From: Glaciimonas immobilis
GTDB taxonomy: Bacteria > Pseudomonadota > Gammaproteobacteria > Burkholderiales > Burkholderiaceae_D
Length of the DNA stretch: 64,000 bases
Reading direction: 5' to 3'
Assembly: GCF_011947285.1 (NCBI RefSeq)
Contig: NZ_JAAOZT010000001.1
Location: 1 to 64,000, forward strand
The translations under genes were made by a program, and so were the position numbers. Shown one piece after another: positions 19,054 to 26,492 of this stretch. Each line of letters starts with the position of its first letter. The stretch's first letter is position 1. A model generated the notes under the pieces. That model was not told the origin of the DNA, ran no database searches, and worked only from the letters and a program-made list of their open reading frames with translations.

Positions 19054-20079
19054 ATGAGGGGAAAATTTGCTAAAGCAGCTGTTTTAAGAATAGGAATAAA
19101 CTCAGGAGTAAGCCCGGAAAAATCCACCGAAACAGCGGTGCCAACGTCCACACAACCGGACCTGCGATCAAGTGGCAAGGTCGATTCGGGGCTTAAAAAA
19201 TTAGCGCTGGCTTGTAGTATGTTGCTGACCGGTATTGCATCCGCGAACGTACATGCTGATGTTTTAGGCAAGATTCGAGAGTCTCAAACCATGACGATCG
19301 CGTATCGTGAAGGGGCAATTCCGTTTTCTTTTCTGGATCAAAATAAACAGCCAACTGGTTATGCCGTTGATATTTGTCTGAAAATTGCGGAAGCAGTCAA
19401 ACATCAATTAAAGTTGCCCCAACTAGCAATCGTTTATGTTCCGGTCACTTCTTCTACGCGCATTCCGACCATCGTAGAAGGGAAGGCCGATCTCGAGTGT
19501 GGTGTGACGACAAATACCGCAGAGCGCCGCAAGCAGGTCGGGTTTACGATTGCCCATTTTATCGCCGGGGTGCGTATGATTGTTAATACCGATTCAGGTA
19601 TTAAGAATTGGCCAGACCTGCGCGACAAGAAAGTGGCGTCCACCAAAGGTACGACCAGTGTGCAAATACTCACCGATCGCGGACAAGTGCGCTCGTTGAA
19701 TATTGCATTGCGCGAAGGTCGGGAGCATACGGATTCTTTTCGTATGCTGGAGGATAAAAAAGTCGATGCATTTGTGATGGATGATGTGTTGTTGTACGGC
19801 TTGCGGGCGGCGTCCAAAAAACCCGCTGCTTATGCAGTTGTCGGCGACGCGCTAAGTACAGAACCGTATGCGATCATGTTGAACAAGGATGATCCCATAT
19901 TCAAGACCTTGGTAGACCGCGAAATGGCGCATCTGATTCAGGATGGTGAATTAAATGCGATGTATCAAAAATGGTTTCTGAATCCGATAGCGGCGAAAAA
20001 TAACATTAATTTAAAAATGCCCATGGGTTATCTGTTGAGAGAGTCATGGCGGTTTCCGTCCGATCAGGTCGGTGATTGA
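19054..20079 (+). CDS. Amino acid ABC transporter periplasmic binding protein (glutamate/aspartate type), first paralogue
   Basis: A GltI-like solute-binding protein. The binding domain runs from about residue 70 (IRESQTMTIAYREGAIPFSF, YAVDICLKIAEAV, VPVTSSTRIPTIVEGKADLECG) to the C-terminus. It is unusual in having about 45 hydrophilic residues (MRGKFAKAAVLRIG onward) before the hydrophobic segment LALACSMLLTGIASANVHA, which looks like the real signal peptide. I prefer the ATG at 19054, nine bases after AGGGGAG, over the GTG at 19048. It is close in type to the next gene and followed by its own gap, so it may supply an alternative binding protein to the same GltJKL permease. Ligand not certain. 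Confidence 0.82.
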   Translation: MRGKFAKAAVLRIGINSGVSPEKSTETAVPTSTQPDLRSSGKVDSGLKKLALACSMLLTGIASANVHADVLGKIRESQTMTIAYREGAIPFSFLDQNKQPTGYAVDICLKIAEAVKHQLKLPQLAIVYVPVTSSTRIPTIVEGKADLECGVTTNTAERRKQVGFTIAHFIAGVRMIVNTDSGIKNWPDLRDKKVASTKGTTSVQILTDRGQVRSLNIALREGREHTDSFRMLEDKKVDAFVMDDVLLYGLRAASKKPAAYAVVGDALSTEPYAIMLNKDDPIFKTLVDREMAHLIQDGELNAMYQKWFLNPIAAKNNINLKMPMGYLLRESWRFPSDQVGD

Positions 20080-20135
20080 TAGTGATAAGGGTTGCAGTAA
20101 CACAGTATTGGTAAATATCTTTGGCGCTGGTTAGC

Positions 20136-20151
20136 TGGCATCGGAGATGCA
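20136..20151 (+). promoter_or_regulatory. Possible sigma-54 promoter upstream of the second binding protein
   Basis: TGGCATCGGAGATGCA matches the sigma-54 consensus at the -24 element (TGGCA) and at TGC of the -12 element with correct spacing, but has A in place of the first T of TTGC. It lies about 210 bp before the gene. I see no clear NtrC site near it. Weak candidate. Confidence 0.3.
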
Positions 20152-20248
20152 CTGAAAGTCCATTCGGTGATGCTGATGAATGAAACCATTTGGTGTTATT
20201 TATTTAGTATCGACTGTTTGCACTGGTGCGATTGCAGTACGGCGCAAG

Positions 20249-20275
20249 TTGATAATTAGATGGCTTTTCTATAAT
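20249..20275 (+). promoter_or_regulatory. Candidate sigma-70 promoter for the second binding protein
   Basis: TTGATA at 20249-20254 and a perfect TATAAT at 20270-20275 are separated by 15 bp, slightly short of the usual 17. The element lies about 85 bp before the ATG at 20362. It could work beside or instead of the sigma-54-like site. Confidence 0.45.
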
Positions 20276-20361
20276 CGCTTGCGTTGATAAAATGACAGAG
20301 AAAGTTTCTCTGTTGCAGTGTGATTTTGTTAAACTAAACTATTATTTTCCGGGGAGTCGTT

Positions 20362-21309
20362 ATGAAGGTATCAAAGTTAATCGTTGCGCTAATCAGCGTT
20401 GGTGTGATTGTTGGCGCGGCGCAAGCGCAAGAACTGACAGGTACGCTGAAGAAAATCAAGGATACTGGCACAATCACGTTGGGTGTTCGTGATTCTTCGA
20501 TCCCGTTTTCATATCTGGATGACAAGCAATCGTATCAAGGTTACTCCATTGATTTATGTATGAAGGCAGCAACTGCTATCCAAAAGCAACTGGGTATGTC
20601 TGCATTGAATGTAAAGATGGTGCCGGTGACGTCAGCAACGCGTATTCCACTAATTTCAAATGGTGCTATCGATCTGTCTTGCGACTCTGCGACCAACAAT
20701 CTTGAGCGTCAGAAAGTCGTTTCGTTTGCGCCGACGATGTTCGTTACAGCCAATCGTTTGCTGGCCAAAAAATCGGCCAACATTACCAAGCTTGACGATA
20801 TGAAAGGTAAAACGATCGTATCTACTTCCGGTACGTCGAACCTGAAGCAGATCACCGAATTGAACGGCGAGCGTAAGCTGGGCATGAACATTCTGGCGGC
20901 AAAAGATCACGCTGAAGCTTTTTTGATGGTTGAGACAGGTCGCGCGGTTGCGTTCGCAATGGATGATATTTTGTTGTCGTCGCTTGCAGCAAGCTCAAAA
21001 AATCCAACCGATTACGCAATTACTACCGAAGCGTTGTCAGTCGAGCCGTACGGTATCATCGAACGTTCCGGCGATTTGCCTTTCAAAAAGGCAGTCGATA
21101 CTGCATTAGCCAATGTCTATAAATCGGGCGAAATCAACAAGATTTACGCCAAATGGTTCTTGTCGCCAATCCCTCCAAAAGGAATTACCCTGAACATCCC
21201 GATGAGCCCGGAACTGAAGGCGGCCTTGGCCAAGCCAACGGATTCAGGCGAGCCATCTGTTTATGCAGTCGTGCCTGCCGCACAAAAAGAATCTTCCAAG
21301 AAAAAATAA
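20362..21309 (+). CDS. gltI: Glutamate/aspartate ABC transporter periplasmic binding protein
   Basis: Periplasmic receptor of 315 residues for a polar amino acid importer. A normal signal peptide ends in AAQAQ. The family 3 binding fold shows GTITLGVRDSSIPFSY, YSIDLCMKAATAI, VPVTSATRIPLISNGAIDL and IYAKWFLSPIPPKG, as in GltI. GGGGAG sits upstream of the ATG. It is separated from the permease genes by an intrinsic terminator and a sigma-54-like promoter, an arrangement that lets the binding protein be made in excess. The C-terminal tail after PELKAALA is Lys/Ser-rich. Acidic amino acid specificity is inferred from family and context. Confidence 0.88.
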   Translation: MKVSKLIVALISVGVIVGAAQAQELTGTLKKIKDTGTITLGVRDSSIPFSYLDDKQSYQGYSIDLCMKAATAIQKQLGMSALNVKMVPVTSATRIPLISNGAIDLSCDSATNNLERQKVVSFAPTMFVTANRLLAKKSANITKLDDMKGKTIVSTSGTSNLKQITELNGERKLGMNILAAKDHAEAFLMVETGRAVAFAMDDILLSSLAASSKNPTDYAITTEALSVEPYGIIERSGDLPFKKAVDTALANVYKSGEINKIYAKWFLSPIPPKGITLNIPMSPELKAALAKPTDSGEPSVYAVVPAAQKESSKKK

Positions 21310-21348
21310 AAAGCACCTATCTCAGGAGTCTGAAGGCTCCGGGAGCAT

Positions 21349-21378
21349 CGGGGGGCGAAAGCCTCCCGTTTTGTTTTT
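21349..21378 (+). terminator. Intrinsic terminator between gltI and gltJ
   Basis: An 8-bp GC-rich stem (CGGGGGGC at 21349-21356, GCCTCCCG at 21361-21368) around a GAAA tetraloop is followed by TTTTGTTTTT. One G-T pair is present. It should end or attenuate gltI transcription before the permease genes. Confidence 0.85.
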
Positions 21379-21393
21379 GGCATGAATGTTGCT
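21378..21393 (+). promoter_or_regulatory. Candidate sigma-54 promoter for gltJKL
   Basis: TGGCATGAATGTTGCT fits the sigma-54 consensus (TGGCAY-G-N4-TTGCW) at every conserved position with correct spacing. It lies directly after the gltI terminator and about 72 bp before the gltJ ATG. No clear NtrC dyad is visible upstream, since that region is the gltI coding end. An overlapping weak sigma-70 reading (TTGTTT, 16 bp, TATAGA) is possible. Confidence 0.55.
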
Positions 21394-21465
21394 ATAGAAT
21401 ACTAATACTTTTTAACGCCGGCATGGCCCTCAGAGATGACGGCTAATGTTTAACAGGGACTCAAT

Positions 21466-22218
21466 ATGCACTACAACTGGAACTGGAACATTTTCTGGCA
21501 AATGTCTCCCGATGGTGTCAGCACCTATATGGAAACCTTGCTGGTGGGGTTGAAATGGACGCTTGCCCTCTCGGCACTAGCGTGGATTATGGCGTTGGTG
21601 ATTGGTACGATTGTCGGCACCATTCGCACGATGCCAAATAAATGGGCCGTGCGCATAGCCAACGGTTACGTTGAACTATTCCGTAACATCCCGCTATTGG
21701 TGCAAATGTTCCTGTGGTATTACGTCATGCCCGAACTGGTCCCGGCCAGTCTTGGAGGCTGGCTTAAAAGTTTACCGAATGCGTCGTTCATTACCGCTTT
21801 TCTCGCGTTGGGATTCTTTACTTCGTCCCGCGTTGCAGTACAAGTTTCAGCCGGAATTCATGCATTGCCACGCGGCCAAAAGCTGGCTGGTACTGCACTG
21901 GGCCTGACATTGCCCCAGACCTATCGGTTTGTGCTGTTGCCTATGGCTTTCCGCATCATCATTCCGGCATTGACTAATGAATTTGCAGCGATCATCAAGA
22001 ACAGTTCAGTGGCGCTGACCATCGGCCTGGTGGAATTGACGGCTGCGACTTATTCGATGCGTGAGTTCACCTTCCAGACTTTCGAGTCGCTAACCGGTGC
22101 CACTGTCATTTACATCATCATCTCTAGTCTCGCGTTGTTATTGGCGCGCTATCTGGAGAAAAAAACAGCGATCCCGGGCTTTATTACGTCCGGCAGCGCT
22201 AGCACAGGAGGTCATTAA
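21466..22218 (+). CDS. gltJ: Glutamate/aspartate ABC transporter permease
   Basis: A 250-residue inner-membrane permease of the polar amino acid importer family. Hydrophobic segments span the chain, and the permease signature lies around GIHALPRGQKLAGTALGL (the loop contacting the ATPase). MHYNWNWNIFWQMSPDG at the N-terminus is typical of GltJ. The gene ends 2 bp before gltK. With GltK it forms the membrane channel for amino acids delivered by the binding proteins upstream. Confidence 0.88.
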   Translation: MHYNWNWNIFWQMSPDGVSTYMETLLVGLKWTLALSALAWIMALVIGTIVGTIRTMPNKWAVRIANGYVELFRNIPLLVQMFLWYYVMPELVPASLGGWLKSLPNASFITAFLALGFFTSSRVAVQVSAGIHALPRGQKLAGTALGLTLPQTYRFVLLPMAFRIIIPALTNEFAAIIKNSSVALTIGLVELTAATYSMREFTFQTFESLTGATVIYIIISSLALLLARYLEKKTAIPGFITSGSASTGGH

Positions 22219-22220
22219 TC

Positions 22221-22916
22221 ATGTTTGCGAATTTTGACTTTGATGTAATTCAGCGCTCGTGGTTGTATCTATTTACGACCGGCATGAAATTTACGCTGTT
22301 GCTCACCATCTCGGCGATGATCGGCGGTATTTTCTTTGGTACTATTTTGGCCTTGATGCGGTTGTCGCATAGCAAAACGATTTCGTTCATCGCCACCAGC
22401 TATGTCAACCTGATTCGCTCGGTGCCACTGGTATTGGTGATTTTCTGGTTCTATTTCCTGATGCCGTTTATTGGTGCCTGGGTTACCGGCGCTTCACAAC
22501 CGATTCAGGTCGATGCATTTTCCTCTGCCCTGGTAACGTTCATCTTATTTGAAGCTGCTTATTATTGCGAAATAATGCGCTCGGGTATTCAGTCGATTCC
22601 GCGAGGTCAGGTGTCGGCGGGCTACGCGCTCGGTATGAACTACTGGCAAATGATGGGCAACGTGGTATTGCCGCAAGCTTTCCGTAACATGATTCCTATC
22701 TTGTTCACACAAACAATCGTGTTGTTTCAGGACGTGTCGTTGGTCTATGTGTTGGGATCCGTGCCCGAGTTTGTCACCGTAGCGTCCAAGATCGCGCAGC
22801 GTGATGGTCGTCTGGTCGAAATGTATCTGTTTGTCGCAGTGGTCTATTTCGTCATGAGTTACGGCTTATCCACACTGGTAAAGAAATTGCAGGACAAGGT
22901 TGCGATTATTCGATAG
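22221..22916 (+). CDS. gltK: Glutamate/aspartate ABC transporter permease
   Basis: Second permease subunit, 231 residues, starting 2 bp after gltJ with AGGAGG overlapping the gltJ end. The ATPase-contact loop is GIQSIPRGQVSAGYALGM. FDFDVIQRSWLYLFTTGMKF at the N-terminus and NMIPILFTQTIVLFQDVSLV near the C-terminus are typical of GltK. It should pair with GltJ in the inner membrane. Confidence 0.88.
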   Translation: MFANFDFDVIQRSWLYLFTTGMKFTLLLTISAMIGGIFFGTILALMRLSHSKTISFIATSYVNLIRSVPLVLVIFWFYFLMPFIGAWVTGASQPIQVDAFSSALVTFILFEAAYYCEIMRSGIQSIPRGQVSAGYALGMNYWQMMGNVVLPQAFRNMIPILFTQTIVLFQDVSLVYVLGSVPEFVTVASKIAQRDGRLVEMYLFVAVVYFVMSYGLSTLVKKLQDKVAIIR

Positions 22917-22996
22917 CGCGCTTCCCTTGCCGCTGCTTTCAGGCGCGGCAAGAAAGAACATTTGCAAACTGCATTCAGTAATTTGGAGAATTATTC

Positions 22997-23722
22997 ATGA
23001 TTAAACTTAATAACGTCAGTAAATGGTACGGTCAGTTTCAGGTGTTGACCGATTGCACCACCTCTGTTGCAAAGGGCGATGTGGTGGTGGTGTGCGGTCC
23101 GTCCGGCTCCGGTAAATCGACGCTGATCAAAACAGTTAACGGCCTTGAGCCGTTTCAAAAAGGCGATATCAGCGTCGATGGTATTTCTGTCGGTGATCCT
23201 AAAACCAACCTGTCCAAATTGCGCGCGCGTATTGGGATGGTGTTTCAGAACTTTGAGTTGTTTCCGCATTTGTCGATTCGTGAAAATTTGACAATTGGTC
23301 AAGTGAAAGTACTGGGACGCAGCGTCAGCGAAGCAACCGAAAAAGGTTTGAAATATCTGGATCGCGTGGGCCTGATTGCGCAAAAAGATAAATTTCCCGG
23401 TCAGCTATCCGGTGGTCAGCAGCAGCGTGTCGCGATTGCCCGTGCGTTGTCGATGGATCCGATTGCGATGTTGTTCGATGAACCGACGTCAGCCCTCGAT
23501 CCTGAAATGATTAACGAAGTACTCGATGTCATGGTCGGTCTGGCACAAGAAGGCATGACCATGATGGTGGTGACGCATGAAATGGGCTTCGCCAAAAAGG
23601 TCGCCAACCGCGTCATCTTTATGGATCAGGGCTTGATTGTCGAAGATTGCAAAAAAGAAGAGTTCTTCGGCGCGCCGCGTTCGGAACGTGCGCGCGACTT
23701 CCTGGCAAAAATTATTCATTAA
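22997..23722 (+). CDS. gltL: Glutamate/aspartate ABC transporter ATP-binding protein
   Basis: The ATPase subunit, 241 residues. Walker [10 protein letters not shown], signature [15 protein letters not shown], Walker [14 protein letters not shown] and the switch His in VVTHEMGFA are intact. It energises the GltJK channel from the cytoplasm. It begins 80 bp after gltK with TTGGAG as ribosome-binding site and ends the operon before a terminator. Confidence 0.92.
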   Translation: MIKLNNVSKWYGQFQVLTDCTTSVAKGDVVVVCGPSGSGKSTLIKTVNGLEPFQKGDISVDGISVGDPKTNLSKLRARIGMVFQNFELFPHLSIRENLTIGQVKVLGRSVSEATEKGLKYLDRVGLIAQKDKFPGQLSGGQQQRVAIARALSMDPIAMLFDEPTSALDPEMINEVLDVMVGLAQEGMTMMVVTHEMGFAKKVANRVIFMDQGLIVEDCKKEEFFGAPRSERARDFLAKIIH

Positions 23723-23818
23723 AAATATAAGTACGTTTGTGCCTCATCATTGGTTAGGCACAAAAGACGTGGAAATCATAGGTTGAATGCTATTCAATCG
23801 ACTATGTGAGCATTATCT

Positions 23819-23851
23819 GCCGCTTCAGCCTAAGGTTGAAGCGGCTTTTTT
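23819..23851 (+). terminator. Terminator of the glt operon
   Basis: GCCGCTTCA at 23819-23827 pairs with TGAAGCGGC at 23837-23845 and is followed by six T. A second hairpin (TTTGTGCCT/AGGCACAAA, 23736-23764) lies just after gltL but lacks a T run and may protect the mRNA 3' end. Confidence 0.82.
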
Positions 23852-24257
23852 ACGCGCCCTCTGTCGGCGTACTCGAACGCCTACAAGTATTGCGCGGCAT
23901 TATTGGCAACGCCGATTATTCATCTGGGATGGATGGTCGTCATTGAATTATTGCGGGTGAAGTACGGAAGGGCGGCGCTTTAGCGGTAATTTTGGGCAAT
24001 CGATCAAGGGGGCTGCGGTAAAATGCCGCAATACGTTAGTTGATTCTTATGTTTCTAGCTAAACCTGCCCAGTTTACTGAAACGCAATCCTGCTACACGA
24101 TTGGTTGGCATGCCATCCGTCTTGCATTTCGGGATTCAGGAGATAGAAAGTTCGGATTTCCACGCTGATATGACTTTTATGACTACCCGAAATTTCCAAT
24201 AATCCGTCCAAATAATCCGGTCTATGCTGGAACAATTTTTTGCAAAAGAGAGTGACG
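23852..24257. other. Gap between the glt terminator and pyrC
   Basis: About 400 bp containing the presumed pyrC promoter. I see no supported ORF, repeat or RNA gene, and no confident promoter boxes. Confidence 0.4.
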
Positions 24258-25298
24258 ATGACTGATACCTTGACCATTACGCGCCCCGATGACTGGCATT
24301 TACATCTGCGCGACGGCGCAATGCTGGCCAGCGTCTTACCTGATACGGCACGCCAGTTTGGGCGGGCGATTGTCATGCCTAACCTTAAACCGCCAGTGAC
24401 GACCGTCGCACAAGCGGCAGCTTACCGTGAGCGTATTTTGGCGGTCGTGCCGGAGGGAACCTCGTTTGAACCATTGATGACGCTCTACCTCACCAACAAT
24501 ACGCCGCCGGATGAAATCCGCCGCGCCAAAGACAGCGGCTTTGTTCACGCCGTTAAATTGTATCCTGCTGGCGCCACCACTAACTCCGATGCAGGCGTCT
24601 CCGATCTGGCCAAATGCTATAAAACCCTGGAAGTCATGCAGGAACTAGGCATGCCCTTTTTGGTACACGGCGAAGTGACCGATCCTGCTATCGATATTTT
24701 TGATCGCGAGGCGGTCTTCATTGAGCGCGTCATGCAGCCGTTGCGCCGTGACATGCCAGAGCTCAAAGTAGTTTTTGAACATATCACCACCAAAGAGGCG
24801 GCCCAGTATGTCGCCACTGCCGAGGGGCCGATTGCCGCGACCATTACCGCGCATCATTTACTGTATAACCGTAACGAGATTTTTAAAGGTGGGATTAGGC
24901 CCCATTATTATTGTTTGCCGATTCTCAAGCGCGAAGAGCATCGCCTTGCGCTGGTGCAAGCTGCGGTTTCCGGTAGTGATCGGTTTTTCCTCGGTACCGA
25001 TTCCGCCCCGCATCCCAAGGGCCTGAAAGAGCATGCTTGCGGTTGTGCCGGTTGTTATACTGCATTGCATGCGATGGAGCTTTATGCGCAGGCATTTGAG
25101 GACGCGGGCGCACTAGATCAATTGGAAGCTTTTGCCAGCTTCAACGGTCCTGCCTTTTATAACCTGCCGCGCAATCAGGGGTTTGTAACGTTAAAACGTC
25201 AGAGTTGGACCATTCCAGCAGAATTACCGATGGGTGAAGCGACGATCGTGCCTTTAAATGGTGGTGAGACGATTAACTGGCAACTGATTGCACAATAG
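24258..25298 (+). CDS. pyrC: Dihydroorotase
   Basis: Zinc amidohydrolase of pyrimidine synthesis that closes carbamoyl-aspartate to dihydroorotate. From the ATG at 24258 it has 346 residues, the usual length of the PyrC type. Metal and catalytic motifs are complete: HLHLRDG near the N-terminus, [16 protein letters not shown] with the Lys that is carboxylated, LVHGE, FEHITT and LGTDSAPHP with the catalytic Asp. A TTG 18 bp upstream is in frame but less likely; AGAGAG precedes the ATG. It stands between two nitrogen-uptake units without an evident functional link. Confidence 0.93.
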   Translation: MTDTLTITRPDDWHLHLRDGAMLASVLPDTARQFGRAIVMPNLKPPVTTVAQAAAYRERILAVVPEGTSFEPLMTLYLTNNTPPDEIRRAKDSGFVHAVKLYPAGATTNSDAGVSDLAKCYKTLEVMQELGMPFLVHGEVTDPAIDIFDREAVFIERVMQPLRRDMPELKVVFEHITTKEAAQYVATAEGPIAATITAHHLLYNRNEIFKGGIRPHYYCLPILKREEHRLALVQAAVSGSDRFFLGTDSAPHPKGLKEHACGCAGCYTALHAMELYAQAFEDAGALDQLEAFASFNGPAFYNLPRNQGFVTLKRQSWTIPAELPMGEATIVPLNGGETINWQLIAQ

Positions 25299-25525
25299 AG
25301 TGGCGCGCCCTTTAATATTAGGCGTGCGCCAGGCCCGCCTCTGAGGCGTCCGCTACCGGGCCCGGCTTCAATAGAGCGGGCTGGTGCGATTTTTGCATAT
25401 TGTTTTTGAGGATGTGGCTTTATTGTTAGATGCCAATAGTTGTACATAAGTAAAGTTTTAAGTTTCGATGCCTGCATTTTTCTTCCTGCATATTTGTATT
25501 AACGACGTTCCACTGGCCATGCAAC

Positions 25526-26146
25526 ATGCTTAACCTTCGTATAGTAGTTGTCAATCCGGTCGCTATTGAAGGCGACGACGACCCTTCGTTCACCGCGCAG
25601 GCCGCGCGCAGTCACGCCTTGCGCATCGCATTGCTGGAGGCCGGATATAACATCATCGCATCGTTGCCAGCGGACTTGTACTTGCCGGAACGGATCGCGC
25701 AGATGCAGCCGGACATGATTATTATTGATGCCGAGTCCGACGCCCGAGACGTGCTGGAGCATGTCGTCATTGCCACGCGCGATGCGCGCCGGGCGATAGT
25801 CTTGTTTACCGAAGATGAAAAAAAATCCAGCATGGAGGCCGCAATGGCCGCTGGTGTGTCCGCCTATATTGTTGCGGGGCTACAGACCGCCCGCATCAAG
25901 CCGGTGCTTGAGGTGGCGATGCTGCGCTTTAATCAGGACCAAAAGCTCCTCAATGAGTTGTCGGATACCAAAACCAAGCTCGCGGATCGTAAAGTAATTG
26001 ATCGCGCCAAAGGGTTGTTGATGGAACGCCAGCAACTGAGCGAGCAAGACGCTTATAAAAAATTGCGGCGTCTGGCAATGGATAAGAATCTGAAATTAGC
26101 CGAAGTCGCGCAGCGCGTGCTCGATGCTAATGATTTGCTGAGTTAA
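25526..26146 (+). CDS. nasT: ANTAR-domain antiterminator of nitrate assimilation (NasT type)
   Basis: A 206-residue protein with a receiver-like domain (about 1-125) and a C-terminal ANTAR RNA-binding domain (about 145-203; KVIDRAKGLLMERQQLSEQDAY). ANTAR proteins bind paired hexaloop hairpins in nascent leader RNA and prevent termination. The receiver domain keeps Asp68 at the usual phosphorylation position but has Asn-Pro where the metal-binding acidic pair is expected, as in NasT, which is held by a nitrate-sensing partner (NasS) instead of being phosphorylated. Its likely target leader lies directly downstream, before nrtA. No nasS is next to it. The start lacks a clear ribosome-binding site. 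Confidence 0.87.
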   Translation: MLNLRIVVVNPVAIEGDDDPSFTAQAARSHALRIALLEAGYNIIASLPADLYLPERIAQMQPDMIIIDAESDARDVLEHVVIATRDARRAIVLFTEDEKKSSMEAAMAAGVSAYIVAGLQTARIKPVLEVAMLRFNQDQKLLNELSDTKTKLADRKVIDRAKGLLMERQQLSEQDAYKKLRRLAMDKNLKLAEVAQRVLDANDLLS

Positions 26147-26263
26147 CCCCAGCATTTTTGCTCGGCGAGTGTCTGTTTCGCAGGTCTTCCATGCATTTTT
26201 CTCCGCCAAGCCCGTACGCGCATACAACCCATTGCACCACTAAACACTGACAATTTGGTGCAT

Positions 26264-26280
26264 TGCACGACGCCGGTGCG
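26264..26280 (+). promoter_or_regulatory. NtrC-like enhancer site upstream of nrtA
   Basis: TGCACGACGCCGGTGCG has GCAC and GTGC half-sites separated by 7 bp, the spacing of the NtrC site (TGCACC-N5-GGTGCA). It lies about 85 bp before the predicted sigma-54 start site. Further half-sites (TTGCACCA at 26232 and TTGGTGCA at 26255) occur just upstream and may make a weaker second site. Confidence 0.6.
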
Positions 26281-26331
26281 CGTCCAACTTACGTTACTCC
26301 CTATAACTTTCATAGTTGCTCCTAAGAACGC

Positions 26332-26347
26332 TGGCACGGCGCTTGCA
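26332..26347 (+). promoter_or_regulatory. Sigma-54 promoter of the nrtABC operon
   Basis: TGGCACGGCGCTTGCA agrees with the sigma-54 consensus at all conserved positions (TGGCAC-G-N4-TTGCA). The predicted start point, about 12 bases after the GC of the -12 element, is near 26358, immediately before the first ANTAR-type hairpin. Nitrogen limitation through NtrC is the expected signal. Confidence 0.85.
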
Positions 26348-26358
26348 TACAGGTCTGC

Positions 26359-26403
26359 GTGCCAATGATGGTGCAACTGGACGTGGCCAATGGCGGTCGG
26401 TCC
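26359..26403 (+). promoter_or_regulatory. Two-hairpin ANTAR target in the nrtA leader RNA
   Basis: Hairpin P1 (26359-26374) has a 5-bp stem, GTGCC/GGTGC with G-U pairs, and the hexaloop AATGAT. Hairpin P2 (26379-26403) has a 9-bp stem (GGAC plus TGGCC with GGTCG plus GTCC, one bulged G) and the hexaloop AATGGC. Both loops have A at position 1 and G at position 4, the known ANTAR recognition pattern. The pair sits just before a terminator and downstream of the nasT gene. Confidence 0.82.
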
Positions 26404-26413
26404 AATTAAGACA

Positions 26414-26463
26414 AAGGTGTCTTCCCGAATGACTGGTTCATTGGGGAAAGGCGCCTTTTTTTT
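26414..26463 (+). terminator. Leader terminator controlled by NasT, upstream of nrtA
   Basis: A long stem (AAGGTGTCTTCCCGAATGA starting at 26414, paired with the arm ending GGCGCCTT at 26457) with few mismatches is followed by an 8-base T run. It ends 30 bp before the nrtA ATG. It should stop transcription unless NasT binds the two hairpins just upstream. Confidence 0.85.
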
Positions 26464-26492
26464 ATGGTCGAAATTTATCCGGAGCTGATGCT

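Noticed and set aside
23736-23764. Hairpin after gltL as the operon terminator
   Set aside because: The stem is good but has no T run; the hairpin at 23819-23851 with six T is the better terminator.
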